Notes: a model not told the origin generated them from the letters alone. A stretch of DNA of 64,000 nt from Methanobrevibacter sp. (GCF_030539555.1 NZ_JAUNXX010000002.1:36408-100407), one strand, 5' to 3'; shown: positions 37,480 through 47,729, numbered from the stretch's first letter. Translations and numbers: made by a program.

Positions 37480-39798
37480 ATGGAAAGAAGTTCAGAAATC
37501 GGACATAATTTAAATGAATCCGTTAAAATAAACGTAGAGAAGAATAACGGAATTACAGAAAGATTCAGTTATGAAAAGCTAGTTAAATCATTAGTAATGG
37601 TTGAAACACCATTTTTTGAATCTGATAAGATTGTGGCAACTGTTGTATCACAATTATACGACGGAATTACAACCAAAGAAATCAAAAAAATAGTTTACGA
37701 ATGCTTAGAAGACATTGATCCAGAAATCGCAAACAAATACTTGGCAAGCACCCAATTGAAAGTACGTACTTCCAGAGATACAATCGAAGCATTCGATTTA
37801 TCAAAAATTGCAAATACCTTGATGGAAGAAACCGGTGCAAGTCAAGAAACCGCTTTTGAAATCGCTACCGAAACCTGGAAAGAACTCAAAAAGTTAAATG
37901 TAGAATACTTAACCGCACCTATGATCAGGGAAATGGTTAACACAAAATTAATCGAATACGGATTGGAAGATTTAAGAAGCCGTTACACCCGTTTAGGTAT
38001 CCCTGTTTACAACATTACCTCCCTCATTGAAAATGGTAATAGAGATAACGCAAACATGATACACAACCCTGAAAGTATTCATAAACACGTAGCAGACGAA
38101 GCATTAAAACAATACGCATTATTAAAAATGCTCCCGGCACACTTGGCAGATGCACACATGGCCGGTGACATTCACATTCACGATTTAGAATTCTTCGCAG
38201 GAAGACCATTGAACTGTCTTCAACATGATATCAGAACTTTCATAAGATATGGACTTAAAGTAGACGGTACCGGTGACCACACTTCCATTGCAGGCGCACC
38301 AAATCACATGGAAACATTGATGAACCACACTGGTGAAATCATGCTTGCAGCACAACAGAACATGTCCGGAGGACAATCAATGTCCTTATGGAATGTGTTC
38401 GTTGCACCATTTGCAAGAGGAAGAAGCTATGAGGAAATCAAACAGGCTGTTCAAATGCTGGTTTACAACTTAAATATGGCTTATGCAGCACGTGGATCTC
38501 AAGTACCATTCACAAGTATGGCATTAGAATTCGGTGTCCCTGACTTCTTAAAAGATGAAACCGCATACGGACCAAAAGGTCAAGTAGTTGGAACCTATGC
38601 TGATTTTGAAGACGAAACCAGATTAATCCAAAGAGCATTCACTGAAACTTTACTTGAAGGAGACAATGAAGGCAAACCTCACTTATTCCCAAATACCATT
38701 TACACATTACGTAAAGAAACCATGACTAGCGAATATGAAGATGACCTTCGTTTAGTACATGAATTATCCGCAAAATACGGTTCATCTTACTTTGTAAACA
38801 TGTTCCCTAAATACAGGGGAAAAATGGCAAACTACATGGGATGCAGAACCTGTTTACAAGATACCTGGACAGGTGACTGGGATCAAGACTGTTTAAGAAC
38901 AGGTAACCTTGCATACGTTACCTTGAACTTCCCAAGAATCGGATACCAATCCAAAGACGAATCCCAAGTATTCGAATACTTGGATGAATACATGGATTTA
39001 GCAGTTGAAACCTTGATGCTAAGAAGAGAACAAGGACTAAAATGTTTAAACGATTTCCACATTTTACCATTCTTAAAACAAGACGTTGGTGGAGAATCCT
39101 ACTACAGAATTGAAAATTCAACTTTATCATTCGGTTTCGTTGGACTTAACGAAATGTTATTATCCTTATTCGGAGAAGGTATTGAAAACAAAGATGCAAA
39201 TAAATTTGGTGTAAAATGTCTTGAATATATTAACCAAAGAGCTGACGAATTGAAAAATGAAACTGGACTCAGATGGAGTGTTCTTCAAACTCCTGCAGAA
39301 TCTACTGCATACAGATTTGCAACTCTCGATAAAAAACTATTCGGCGATCAGGCAATCGTTCAGGGTGAAGGTAATGCAAACTACTACACTAACTCTTCAC
39401 ATGTGCCAGTAGATACCGGAGCTTCATTAATTGAAAAAATTAAAATTGAAGAAAAATACCACAGCTTGACTCCTGGTGGACACATCTTCCATGCATTCAT
39501 GGGAGAATCCTACTCAGATCCGGATTCATTAATGAGCTTAACCAATAAAATTGCTAAAAAATCCGATATCGGATTCTGGGCTTACAGCTCTGCATTAAGT
39601 TTCTGTCTTAAATGTAAAACCTTAATGAAAGGATTGAATACAACTTGCCCTACCTGTGGTGAAAAAGAAGATGTAGAATGGTATGACAGAATTACTGGAT
39701 ACGTACAACAAGTTGGACGTGCAAAATCCGCTTCCGGTGGATGGAACCCAGGTAAACGTCAAGAATTAATTGACAGAAGAAGATTTGAAGATAACTAA
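37480..39798 (+). CDS. nrdD: Anaerobic (class III) ribonucleoside-triphosphate reductase
   Basis: Makes deoxyribonucleotides in anaerobes through a glycyl radical. The ATG at 37480 is placed after AAGGTGGAT; it gives 772 residues. An ATP-cone domain (about 15-105) is followed by the barrel with QNMSGGQSMSLWN and YFVNMFPKYRGKMANYMGCRTCLQ. The C-terminal part has a zinc motif CLKCK with CPTCG (about 710-735) and the radical loop near GGWNPGKRQEL. No activase (nrdG) is adjacent. No intein. Confidence 0.95.
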   Translation: MERSSEIGHNLNESVKINVEKNNGITERFSYEKLVKSLVMVETPFFESDKIVATVVSQLYDGITTKEIKKIVYECLEDIDPEIANKYLASTQLKVRTSRDTIEAFDLSKIANTLMEETGASQETAFEIATETWKELKKLNVEYLTAPMIREMVNTKLIEYGLEDLRSRYTRLGIPVYNITSLIENGNRDNANMIHNPESIHKHVADEALKQYALLKMLPAHLADAHMAGDIHIHDLEFFAGRPLNCLQHDIRTFIRYGLKVDGTGDHTSIAGAPNHMETLMNHTGEIMLAAQQNMSGGQSMSLWNVFVAPFARGRSYEEIKQAVQMLVYNLNMAYAARGSQVPFTSMALEFGVPDFLKDETAYGPKGQVVGTYADFEDETRLIQRAFTETLLEGDNEGKPHLFPNTIYTLRKETMTSEYEDDLRLVHELSAKYGSSYFVNMFPKYRGKMANYMGCRTCLQDTWTGDWDQDCLRTGNLAYVTLNFPRIGYQSKDESQVFEYLDEYMDLAVETLMLRREQGLKCLNDFHILPFLKQDVGGESYYRIENSTLSFGFVGLNEMLLSLFGEGIENKDANKFGVKCLEYINQRADELKNETGLRWSVLQTPAESTAYRFATLDKKLFGDQAIVQGEGNANYYTNSSHVPVDTGASLIEKIKIEEKYHSLTPGGHIFHAFMGESYSDPDSLMSLTNKIAKKSDIGFWAYSSALSFCLKCKTLMKGLNTTCPTCGEKEDVEWYDRITGYVQQVGRAKSASGGWNPGKRQELIDRRRFEDN

Positions 39799-39813
39799 AT
39801 TTTTAGTTATCTT
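39788..39813 (+). terminator. Hairpin terminator of nrdD
   Basis: Perfect 12-bp stem AAGATAACTAAA / TTTAGTTATCTT spanning the stop codon; a T-run follows at about 39825. Confidence 0.75.
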
Positions 39814-39971
39814 ATCCCACCTTATTTTTTTACACCCCAACCATTTCACTAAAAAAAATTCAAAATTCCAAAAATTTTTAAAAATTGCTGAAAAACTAAA
39901 AGTATATTAATAACATTAAACTTAAATTATATTATTATCATATCACTGGTGATAATTTATTATTTTCACAT

Positions 39972-40025
39972 TCCATGTTACTAGTATTTATGGGCTTTTT
40001 AATACTAGGCAGCTGATAACATGGA
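39972..40025 (+). ncRNA. Bulged long hairpin in the L21e leader (candidate cis-acting RNA)
   Basis: A 17-nt 5' arm (39972-39988) pairs perfectly with two 3' segments, AATACTAG (40001-40008) and TAACATGGA (40017-40025). Between these an 8-nt bulge, GCAGCTGA, stands unpaired; the loop is 12 nt. It ends 36 nt before the L21e start codon. An additional 14-bp near-palindrome, TATCACTGGTGATA, lies at 39941-39954. The structure suggests a regulatory leader for the ribosomal operon. Confidence 0.5.
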
Positions 40026-40061
40026 TTTATACCCAGACTAGAACTGATTAGAGGTTATATA

Positions 40062-40352
40062 ATGCAAAGATCAAGAGGATTAAAAAGTAGATCAAGAAAA
40101 AAAATGACTAAAGTACAAAGGCCAGGTAGAACTAACCCGATTACAAACAGATTACAAAAATTTGAAGAAGGGGACTTAGTTCACATTACCATCAATCCAA
40201 GTATTCAAAAAGGGCAACCTGCTCCTAGATTCCATGGTAAAACTGGAAAAATCACTGGTCAAAAAGGAAAAGCTTACATCGTATCCTTAAAAGATGGAAA
40301 CAAAGCTAAAGAATTAATTGTTAGACCAGACCACTTAAAATTACAAAACTGA
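40062..40352 (+). CDS. rpl21e: Ribosomal protein L21e
   Basis: 96-residue archaeal/eukaryotic large-subunit protein with the basic N-terminus ([13 protein letters not shown]) and an SH3-like barrel ([38 protein letters not shown]). First gene of an L21e-rpoF-DUF655-ksgA-methyltransferase cluster, the usual archaeal order. GAGGTTATATA precedes the ATG. Confidence 0.96.
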   Translation: MQRSRGLKSRSRKKMTKVQRPGRTNPITNRLQKFEEGDLVHITINPSIQKGQPAPRFHGKTGKITGQKGKAYIVSLKDGNKAKELIVRPDHLKLQN

Positions 40353-40357
40353 TTTCT

Positions 40358-40705
40358 ATGATTGGAAAAGAAATAATTGAAAGTGAACCAATATCAAGCG
40401 CAGAAGTAAAAGAAATACTTGAAGAGTTTTCACAAGATAACGAGTTAAACTATGAACAGAACCTTACTTTAAACCATCTTTCAAGATTCAAAAAATACTC
40501 TGCAGAGGACAGCAAAGAAATTATGGAAAAACTTCATGAAACTTTTCCTAACTTAAGAACTAGAGTTATAGTTCACATAGTAGATTTAGTTCCTAAAGAT
40601 TTAGCAGACTTAAGATTAATTTTTGCTAAAGAACCTACACAATTAGATAAAGAAGAAATGGAACAAATTTTAGAAATTTTAGAACAGTACAATATTGAAG
40701 AATAG
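40358..40705 (+). CDS. rpoF: RNA polymerase subunit F (Rpb4)
   Basis: 115-residue stalk subunit of archaeal RNA polymerase, partner of RpoE. Helical, with ISSAEVKEILEEF and the KFPNLRTR-like THETFPNLRT region. It begins five nt after the L21e stop. A weak hairpin plus T-run (40699-40727) follows, possibly a partial terminator before DUF655. Confidence 0.92.
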   Translation: MIGKEIIESEPISSAEVKEILEEFSQDNELNYEQNLTLNHLSRFKKYSAEDSKEIMEKLHETFPNLRTRVIVHIVDLVPKDLADLRLIFAKEPTQLDKEEMEQILEILEQYNIEE

Positions 40706-40857
40706 TTCTAAAATTATTCTCTTTTTTTTATTTTTACATTTTTTACATTAATTGATAGCTTTTTTTAGATATGTTTATTACATTTAAAAATAAAATTTAA
40801 TAATAAGTTTATCTATTGTCAATTAGATAATGAAAAAAACAATAGTGAAGTGATAAC

Positions 40858-41502
40858 ATGGATAATAAAAACAAAAAAGAAAAAGCACCAGCAGCAAAAA
40901 AAGAAGAATATGCTGTTGTACTTGACTATTTAAGTCGAGGGTATGTGAAATCTGACATGTCCAAATTTGGTGGAAAAGCCATTGCTCAAGCTATTGGTAC
41001 AGAACAATTCACTTTACTAGAATTAGCTCCTAAGACTGGAGTGGATTTAGAAATCCAAGATACCGTATATATCGGAAAAGGTAAAAGAGACAAAGTATAT
41101 AGGGTTCTTGGAAGATTAGATTATGAAAACTTAACCGCAACCAGCAGAATTGAATTAGAATATGCTATTCGCGATATTGTCGAAGCACAAGAAGAAAGAT
41201 TTGTTGAATTTTTCAATAGTGCTGAAGCATTAAGTACCAGACTTCACACATTAGAGTTAATTCCTGGAATTGGTAAAAAATACATGTGGGAAATTATTGA
41301 AGCAAGAGAAGAAAAACCTTTTGAAAGTTTTAAAGAAATAACCGAAAGGCTTCCTACTTTAACTGACCCTGCAGGAATGATTGTGAAAAGAGTTCAACAA
41401 GAACTAGACACTTCAACCCCTAAGCGAGGAAAAAATAAATATAATATCTTTACTCAAGCTCCAAGAGCTCCAAGAGGCTCTCAGAGAAAACCAAGAAGAT
41501 AA
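40858..41502 (+). CDS. DUF655 RNA-binding-like protein
   Basis: 214 residues. A beta-rich domain (about 15-80, VLDYLSRGYVKSDMSKFGGKAIAQAIGTE) is followed by a helix-hairpin-helix LELIPGIGKKYMWEIIEARE near 137-156 and a basic tail (RAPRGSQRKPRR). This is the archaeal DUF655 family, conserved beside rpoF and ksgA and thought to act in RNA biology; the exact role is unknown. Confidence 0.9.
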   Translation: MDNKNKKEKAPAAKKEEYAVVLDYLSRGYVKSDMSKFGGKAIAQAIGTEQFTLLELAPKTGVDLEIQDTVYIGKGKRDKVYRVLGRLDYENLTATSRIELEYAIRDIVEAQEERFVEFFNSAEALSTRLHTLELIPGIGKKYMWEIIEAREEKPFESFKEITERLPTLTDPAGMIVKRVQQELDTSTPKRGKNKYNIFTQAPRAPRGSQRKPRR

Positions 41503-41510
41503 GTGATAAA

Positions 41511-42383
41511 TTGAATAGTGATACCACCCAATCTTTATCTAAAATAACTAAAAATATTTTAAATCAACACGGGATTACATTAAATAAAAACCTTGGTCAA
41601 AATTACTTAATTGATAGAAATAAAAGAGATCAAATTATTAATTTTGGAAATATTGATAAAAATGATGTTGTTTTGGAAATAGGAACTGGGATAGGTACAC
41701 TAACAATTGAACTTGCAAAAAAAGCTAAAAAAGTAATAGCAATCGAGCAGGATGAAGACATCTGTAAAATATTAGCCAAACGACTTAACGATGAAAAAAT
41801 AGATAATGTAGAGTTAATAAATGATGATGCACTAAAAGTTGATTTTCCCAAATTCAATAAGATCATTTCAAACCTACCTTATCAAATTTCCTCACCCATC
41901 ACATTTAAATTTTTAAATTATGATTTTGACTTGGCCATTCTAATGTATCAAAAGGAGTTTGCAGAGCGTATGAATGGTGAAGTCGGAAGCAAAAACTATT
42001 CCAGACTTTCAGCAATGTTATATTTCAAATGTGATGTTGAAACATTGACTGATGTAAGTTCCGAAAGCTTTATTCCAAAACCGAAAATCGACTCTATTGT
42101 TGTTAAACTTACACCGAAAGAGAATAAGATTACTGATATTGATTTTAAAACATATTCCAATTTTACAAAAGCACTATTTCAACATAGAAACAAGAAAATC
42201 AGAAATGCTCTGATTGATTCAAGACATATCATAAGCAATATTGATAAAAAAGTTCTAAAAGACAGATTGAACAGAATTGAATCTGATGAACTTAACGATT
42301 ATCTCTCAAAAAGAGTAATTACGTTAAAGCCTGAAGAAATATTATTCTTATCAAAGGAATTGAACCCTATTTTTAATGAGTAG
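41511..42383 (+). CDS. ksgA: 16S rRNA dimethyladenosine transferase
   Basis: Dimethylates two adjacent adenosines near the 3' end of 16S rRNA. 290 residues; the start is a TTG at 41511 shortly after AAGTGAT, since no ATG fits. SAM motif VLEIGTGIGTLTIELAKKA and catalytic NLPYQIS are intact, as is the C-terminal helical domain with FQHRNKKIRNAL. It begins 8 nt after DUF655. Confidence 0.95.
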   Translation: MNSDTTQSLSKITKNILNQHGITLNKNLGQNYLIDRNKRDQIINFGNIDKNDVVLEIGTGIGTLTIELAKKAKKVIAIEQDEDICKILAKRLNDEKIDNVELINDDALKVDFPKFNKIISNLPYQISSPITFKFLNYDFDLAILMYQKEFAERMNGEVGSKNYSRLSAMLYFKCDVETLTDVSSESFIPKPKIDSIVVKLTPKENKITDIDFKTYSNFTKALFQHRNKKIRNALIDSRHIISNIDKKVLKDRLNRIESDELNDYLSKRVITLKPEEILFLSKELNPIFNE

Positions 42384-42388
42384 ATACC

Positions 42389-42973
42389 ATGCCGGATTTT
42401 ATAATCAATACAGATGACAATGTTTACATTCCTGCGGAAGATAGCTATCTGCTTGCAGACAATTTGCTGATAAAAGAAAATCAAAGTGTTTTGGAGATAG
42501 GAACAGGATCAGGAATAGTCGCAATGTATGCATCTAAGTTAACGGATGAAATCACAGTAACAGATATCAATTTTGATGCCTGCCAACTTGCAGAGAAAAA
42601 TTTCAAAGAAAATAACATTGAAAATATAGAAATATTATGGGGAAATCTATTTGAACCTGTAAAAAATAGAAAGTTTGATGTAATTTTATTTAATACTCCA
42701 TATCTACCTACTGAAGATGACGAAGTTTTAGATGACACTATAAATTATGCATTCGACGGTGGATTAAATGGAAGGAAAGTTATAGAATTATTCTTAAATG
42801 AAGTGGGAAATCACTTAAATGATGGTGGGATTGTCCAACTGATTCAGTCTTCACTTTCCGGAAATGAAGAAACCCTAAACAAACTCGATGAGATGGGATT
42901 CATAGCTGAAATTGCGGCAAAAGAACATTTCTTTTTTGAGGATATCACATTAATTAATGCTTACAAAATTTAA
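42389..42973 (+). CDS. HemK/Mtq2-like release-factor methyltransferase
   Basis: 194-residue class I SAM methyltransferase: YIPAEDSYLLADNL before VLEIGTGSGIVAMYASKL, and an NTPYLP motif in place of NPPY. This order matches Mtq2/HemK2 enzymes that methylate glutamine in the archaeal release factor. Five nt after ksgA; conserved neighbour in archaea. Confidence 0.9.
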   Translation: MPDFIINTDDNVYIPAEDSYLLADNLLIKENQSVLEIGTGSGIVAMYASKLTDEITVTDINFDACQLAEKNFKENNIENIEILWGNLFEPVKNRKFDVILFNTPYLPTEDDEVLDDTINYAFDGGLNGRKVIELFLNEVGNHLNDGGIVQLIQSSLSGNEETLNKLDEMGFIAEIAAKEHFFFEDITLINAYKI

Positions 42974-42986
42974 AAAGGTGAAAAAA

Positions 42987-43145
42987 ATGGAACAATGGAA
43001 AATGTCAATTTTAACAGGAGTAGCACTCATAGTTCTTGGAATAATATTCATGATACTTAGAAACCACATAAGCATTTGGTTAGTAATAGTGGTCGTATTG
43101 GGTATAATTGATATTATACTGGGAATAGTTAGAAAAAATAGATAA
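42987..43145 (+). CDS. Small two-span membrane protein
   Basis: 52 residues from the ATG at 42987 (AAGGTG upstream). Two hydrophobic spans, about 8-24 and 29-46 (WLVIVVVLGIIDIILGIV), with basic ends. The start lies 14 nt after the methyltransferase stop, in the same operon. Function unknown. Confidence 0.7.
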   Translation: MEQWKMSILTGVALIVLGIIFMILRNHISIWLVIVVVLGIIDIILGIVRKNR

Positions 43146-43154
43146 TAAGGAGAA

Positions 43155-44015
43155 TTAGTATTCTCCATCAAAAACAAGCTCTGCCGGACCTTCCATGAAG
43201 GCTCCAAGAGCATCTTCTTTTTCATAAACAGTGAATTTTAAGTCACCACCGGGCAAGTGAAGCAATATATCATCATCAAATAAGCCTAGTTTAAAGCCGG
43301 AAATGGCAGTAGATGTTGCTCCGGTTCCGCATGCAAGAGTTACTCCTGCACCCCTTTCCCAGGTAATCATTTTGCCCTCATTTTTAGAAATCACTTCAAC
43401 AAAGTGCACATTGATCTTTTCAGGAAAGACTTCATGAGCTTCAATAGCAGGACCATACTTGTCAATGTCTATTTCATCAACATCATCAACAAAGATAATT
43501 GCATGAGGATTTCCAACACTGATAGCAGTCAAGTTGAATTTTGTATCCAATACATCCAGCTCACCATCTAAAAATTCTTCTTTATCACAAGTCATTGGAA
43601 TTTCAGGAGTTTTAAATGTTGATAAGCCCATATCCACTTTAAATAGCACAGGTTCATCATTTTCCAATGTAATTTCTATTGTTTTAATCCCTGCCCTAGT
43701 TTCAACAGTCATTTTTTCCTGCTTTAAAATGCCTTTTCTGTATACGAAATCTCCAAAGCATCTTATACCATTACCACACATTTCAGCTTCGCTTCCATCC
43801 GGATTGAACATTCTATACCCTATGTCAGCGACTTCAGATGGTTCTACAAATAATACTCCATCCCCACCTACTCCAAAGTTTCTGTGGCATAATATTCTAC
43901 ATGCTTCAGGTTTATCGGCTTCAGGAATTACTTCTCCTTTACTTTCATCGATTATAGGGAAGTCATTTCCGATTCCATGCATTTTTGAAAATTTTAATCC
44001 TTTTAAATCTACCAT
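43155..44015 (-). CDS. dapF: Diaminopimelate epimerase
   Basis: Converts LL- to meso-diaminopimelate on the path to lysine. 286 residues from the ATG at 44015. Both catalytic cysteines are present, in AEMCGNGIRCFG (about 77) and LACGTGATS (about 222), with the N-terminal KMHGIGNDFP motif. It lies 10 nt after lysA, forming a lysA-dapF operon. Confidence 0.95.
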   Translation of the reverse strand: MVDLKGLKFSKMHGIGNDFPIIDESKGEVIPEADKPEACRILCHRNFGVGGDGVLFVEPSEVADIGYRMFNPDGSEAEMCGNGIRCFGDFVYRKGILKQEKMTVETRAGIKTIEITLENDEPVLFKVDMGLSTFKTPEIPMTCDKEEFLDGELDVLDTKFNLTAISVGNPHAIIFVDDVDEIDIDKYGPAIEAHEVFPEKINVHFVEVISKNEGKMITWERGAGVTLACGTGATSTAISGFKLGLFDDDILLHLPGGDLKFTVYEKEDALGAFMEGPAELVFDGEY

Positions 44016-44025
44016 ATCAATCAAC

Positions 44026-45309
44026 TTATTTTAGGTGTGGTGGAACTCTTTGTTTTGCGTATAAATCTTCGAAAGTTTCTTTTTCACGGACCAGATTGCA
44101 TTTGCCGTCAGTTACCAATACTTCAGAAGCTAAAGGCCTTGAGTTGTAATTTGAAGACATTGTAAATCCATATGCTCCGGCATTTAATATGCCCAAAACA
44201 TCCCCTTCTTCCACATCAGGCATAGGTCTGTCACGTGCAAACAAGTCTCCGGATTCGCATACATTTCCTGCGATATCCACTTCCTGAGTGTTTTCCGCAT
44301 CCATTCTGCTTGCATCAACAATATGATGGTATGAATCATACATTGCCGGTCTGAGTAGTGTGTGGAAACCTGCATCAACACCTATGAATTTTCTGTAACT
44401 TTGTTTTATGCTGTTGACAGTTACAAGAAGTACGCTTGCGTCCCCAACAAGATATCTTCCAGGTTCCAAATACATTGTAGGATTTCCCATTCCGTATTGC
44501 TCTAATTTCTCTTTGAATAATCCGATGTTAACTTCTGCAAATTTATCCAAATCAACGATATTTTCTTCAGGAGTGTATGGAATACCAACACCTCCACCAA
44601 AGTCAACAAATTCAAAGTCGATTCCAGCTTCCTGGTGAACTTTTCCTGCAATATCCATTGTGGATTCAATAGCCAATTTGAATGGTTCAGGGTCCAAAAT
44701 TCCAGACCCTATGTGGGAGTGCATACCGACAGGATTGAAACCTAATTCTTTAGCTAATGTATAAACTTCAACTGCTTCATTATCCATTATACCGAATTTA
44801 CTCATCACCCCACCAGTAATGCAGTGATCATGATGTCCTGCACCGACCATTGGGTTTACTCTAAATGATATTTTTAAACCTTCCGGATCAACTACACTGG
44901 CCAGTCTTTTTAAAGCGGAAACGGAGTCTATGTTTAATACCGCACCTTCATCATGGACAAATTTTAACTCATCATTTGTGATGTTGTTTCCTGTAAAAAG
45001 GATTCTGTCACCAGAAAATCCAATCATTTTGGATATGTGAACTTCACCGGGAGACACTGCATCAATGCAGCATCCTTCAGATTCTAAAATTTTCATTACA
45101 GCAAGGTTAGTGTTGGCTTTACATGCATAGAATACTTTGAAATCAGGATAGTATTTTGTGAATGCTGAGTAAAATCTATTATAATTATCTCTTATTCTAT
45201 TTTCATCAATTACATAGGTTGGAGTTCCGAATTCTTCTGCAATATCGATTGCATCTGCTCCACCAATATCCAAGTGGTTTTTTTCATTGACTTTAATATT
45301 TAAATCCAT
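44026..45309 (-). CDS. lysA: Diaminopimelate decarboxylase
   Basis: Last step of lysine synthesis, PLP dependent. 427 residues with the PLP lysine in FYACKANTN (about 60), [26 protein letters not shown] and the substrate-site [11 protein letters not shown]. First gene of lysA-dapF. The ATG follows GGAGTTTTAATT. Confidence 0.96.
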   Translation of the reverse strand: MDLNIKVNEKNHLDIGGADAIDIAEEFGTPTYVIDENRIRDNYNRFYSAFTKYYPDFKVFYACKANTNLAVMKILESEGCCIDAVSPGEVHISKMIGFSGDRILFTGNNITNDELKFVHDEGAVLNIDSVSALKRLASVVDPEGLKISFRVNPMVGAGHHDHCITGGVMSKFGIMDNEAVEVYTLAKELGFNPVGMHSHIGSGILDPEPFKLAIESTMDIAGKVHQEAGIDFEFVDFGGGVGIPYTPEENIVDLDKFAEVNIGLFKEKLEQYGMGNPTMYLEPGRYLVGDASVLLVTVNSIKQSYRKFIGVDAGFHTLLRPAMYDSYHHIVDASRMDAENTQEVDIAGNVCESGDLFARDRPMPDVEEGDVLGILNAGAYGFTMSSNYNSRPLASEVLVTDGKCNLVREKETFEDLYAKQRVPPHLK

Positions 45310-45438
45310 AATTAAAACTCCTAAAAAAGTTACATTATGTGTTTACATATTAACTTGATAATATTTATAATTAGTGAAGGAAGGGATTTTTCCGATTAAA
45401 TTAATTAATATTAAAAAAATAACTAATATTGTGATAAA

Positions 45439-45843
45439 ATGGACATACCATACGGACTTACTGTAAGAGGAATAATTAAAAACGAAAATGGCGAAATTCT
45501 GATCGTGAAAAGACATCCAAAATCAAGAACCGACCCTGAAATGTGGGAACTTCCAGGAGGCAAGGTGGAAAAAGGAGAATTTTTTGTTGATGCTTTAATC
45601 CGGGAAATAAAAGAGGAAACCAATTTGGATGCTGAAGTTGGAGACTTTGCTGAAGCCATCCAAAACGATTACATGCACAAAAGGACTGTGCAAATAATAA
45701 TGTATTTAAAAGACATGACCGGCAACGTTGAAATAAGTGATGAACATACGGACTGGATGTGGGTGGATTTAGAAAAAATTAAAACATTGAATCTATCAAG
45801 TACACTGAAAAAAGTATTAGAAAAAAGAAAATGGAAGATTTAG
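45439..45843 (+). CDS. NUDIX hydrolase (MutT-like)
   Basis: 134 residues with a perfect Nudix box from GGKVEKGEFF through REIKEETNLD. The remainder is the standard barrel with no extra domain, so the substrate (nucleotide or sugar-nucleotide diphosphate) is open. Its end overlaps the convergent zinc-ribbon gene by four bases. Confidence 0.88.
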   Translation: MDIPYGLTVRGIIKNENGEILIVKRHPKSRTDPEMWELPGGKVEKGEFFVDALIREIKEETNLDAEVGDFAEAIQNDYMHKRTVQIIMYLKDMTGNVEISDEHTDWMWVDLEKIKTLNLSSTLKKVLEKRKWKI

Positions 45844-46541
45844 TCAACCATCATGTGACTTACAATGGTTAAACTATCTCTTCTGCAGCTTGGGCAGGTT
45901 GAATTTTGATTAAGGTAATAAACTTCTTCACCGCAATCCGGACATATATCAAAATCACGGCGAATGAATATTGTTAAATCATTGGTGTGTTCATTGAGAA
46001 TTTCTTTGATTTCAGAATCCGATAAATCTGCTTTATTTTCTGTGATAACAAATTTATTAATTTGTTTTTTACATTTTGAGCAGAAGTATCCATGATAGAC
46101 CCCTGCAAATTTAAATGCCTCACCATTTGAGAAGTCATAATCGTCCTCACCAATATGGAATTCACCATCTATATCCAGTGCAAATGAATAGTCCGCTTTG
46201 GAAGGCAATTCCCCTCCACAGTTTAAACATTTTTGAAATGCATCATCAAATTGAATGATTTTTGAATTTTCACTGGACTGTTCGAGTAATTGAATTATTT
46301 CCCCATCCTCCATTTCGGAAGACTTTTTATAGATAATGAATTTATCTACGAATTTTTGACATTCATAACAGAAATATTTTGCAAAAAATCCCTTAACAGA
46401 AGCATTGGCACTTTCAGCAGATGTGGACATTACCAACGGTTTAATAATAACCTCACCTTTATCATCAATCCAAAATATTTTATCTATGGAAGTGTAAGTA
46501 TATCCGCAGGTATTGCATAAGTATTCAACTTGTCTTGCCAT
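45840..46541 (-). CDS. Zinc-ribbon protein of unknown function
   Basis: 233 residues from MARQVE at 46541, where GGAGGT stands nine bases upstream. Four cysteine-pair modules are visible: CNTCG with CYEC, CLNCGG, CSKC, and a C-terminal CPDCGEEVYYLNQNSTCPSC. The first two thirds look like a duplication: each half has a cysteine pair, an acidic middle, F--KY/HGYFC--C and a KFVI strand. No catalytic family recognised; likely nucleic-acid or protein binding. Confidence 0.7.
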   Translation of the reverse strand: MARQVEYLCNTCGYTYTSIDKIFWIDDKGEVIIKPLVMSTSAESANASVKGFFAKYFCYECQKFVDKFIIYKKSSEMEDGEIIQLLEQSSENSKIIQFDDAFQKCLNCGGELPSKADYSFALDIDGEFHIGEDDYDFSNGEAFKFAGVYHGYFCSKCKKQINKFVITENKADLSDSEIKEILNEHTNDLTIFIRRDFDICPDCGEEVYYLNQNSTCPSCRRDSLTIVSHMMVD

Positions 46542-46568
46542 AAAAAGACCTCCAAATTGATTGTTCAA

Positions 46569-47729
46569 TTATAAAATTTCATCCAAAGCTTTTACAAATT
46601 CGTCTATGTCTTCTTTTGTAATTATTAATGGAGGTACAAATCTTAAAACATTTCCAGCAGTGCAATTAATTAAAAATCCTGCTTCACGAAGTTTATCGAC
46701 ATATTCCGCACCCGGTTTGGTTAACTCCAAGCCCACCATCAAACCTTTACCTCTTACATCGGCAATGATGTCCTTATCTAATTTTTTTAGCTCGTCAATG
46801 AAGTATTGGCCGACTTCATTAACATTATCCAAGATGTTTTCTTCATCAAAGGTATCTAAAATAGCGTTTGCCGCTGCACATACTAAAGGACCACCACCAA
46901 ATGTGGTTCCATGATCACCAGGCACAAAAGCGCTAGCTACTTTTTCTGTTGCGAGAATTCCACCCATTGGAACTCCCCCACCAATTCCTTTAGCCATTGT
47001 CATGATGTCAGGTTTAACATCAAACAGTTCGTGAGCAAAAAGTGTTCCACATCTTCCAAAACCTGTTTGAACTTCATCTACGATAAATACAATATCTTTT
47101 TCATGGCAAAGCTCTTCAACTTGCTTGAGATAGTCAATATCCGGAACGTTCACTCCACCTTCACCCTGGATAGGTTCAACGATGATTGCAGCAGTATTTT
47201 CTGTAATTGCCTCTTTAATGGCATCAATATCATTATATGGAACGTTTATGAATCCCTGTGGCATCACCTGCTTGAATGGTTCGTGATATTCCTCATGACC
47301 GGTAGCTGCCAAAGTCATTATTGTTCTTCCGTGGAATGAATCCACAGTGGAAATTACTTCACTTTTACCTGTGTATTTTACAGCAAGCTTAATAGCTCCT
47401 TCATTTGCCTCAGCCCCGCTGTTTGCATAAAATATTCTGTCAAAATTGGTTTTATCAATTAATTTTTTAGCATAAATCAAAGCAGGTTCATTGTAATAAA
47501 TGCTTGAAACGTGAATCAGCTTTTCAGCCTGATTTTGAATAGCCTTTACAAGTTTTGGGTGATTGTGACCTAATGCATTTACAGCTATTCCCGCAAACAT
47601 GTCCAAGTACTCATTTCCATCGATATCTGTAACTCTTACCCCATTACCATGATCCAAAACCACAGGTTGTCTTGTAAAAGTGTTAATGAAATAATCATCT
47701 TCAATCTTAATCAATTCTTCAGTATTCAT
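46569..47729 (-). CDS. argD: Acetylornithine aminotransferase
   Basis: PLP enzyme of arginine (and possibly lysine) synthesis, 386 residues. Class III aminotransferase features: YANSGAEANEGAIKLA, VDEVQTGFGRCGTLFA, and the PLP lysine in MAKGIGGGVPMGG. Single gene with AGGTTTAA before the ATG. Confidence 0.95.
   Translation of the reverse strand: MNTEELIKIEDDYFINTFTRQPVVLDHGNGVRVTDIDGNEYLDMFAGIAVNALGHNHPKLVKAIQNQAEKLIHVSSIYYNEPALIYAKKLIDKTNFDRIFYANSGAEANEGAIKLAVKYTGKSEVISTVDSFHGRTIMTLAATGHEEYHEPFKQVMPQGFINVPYNDIDAIKEAITENTAAIIVEPIQGEGGVNVPDIDYLKQVEELCHEKDIVFIVDEVQTGFGRCGTLFAHELFDVKPDIMTMAKGIGGGVPMGGILATEKVASAFVPGDHGTTFGGGPLVCAAANAILDTFDEENILDNVNEVGQYFIDELKKLDKDIIADVRGKGLMVGLELTKPGAEYVDKLREAGFLINCTAGNVLRFVPPLIITKEDIDEFVKALDEIL

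Noticed and set aside
33962..39798. Inteins in DP2 or NrdD
   Set aside because: Both proteins are of normal length and read through without intein boundary motifs.
39941..40025. C/D box small RNA before L21e
   Set aside because: GTGATAA and CTGA boxes can be found, but the C box deviates, the C'/D' pair is missing, and the long perfect stem is not how such RNAs fold. A hairpin leader explains the sequence better.
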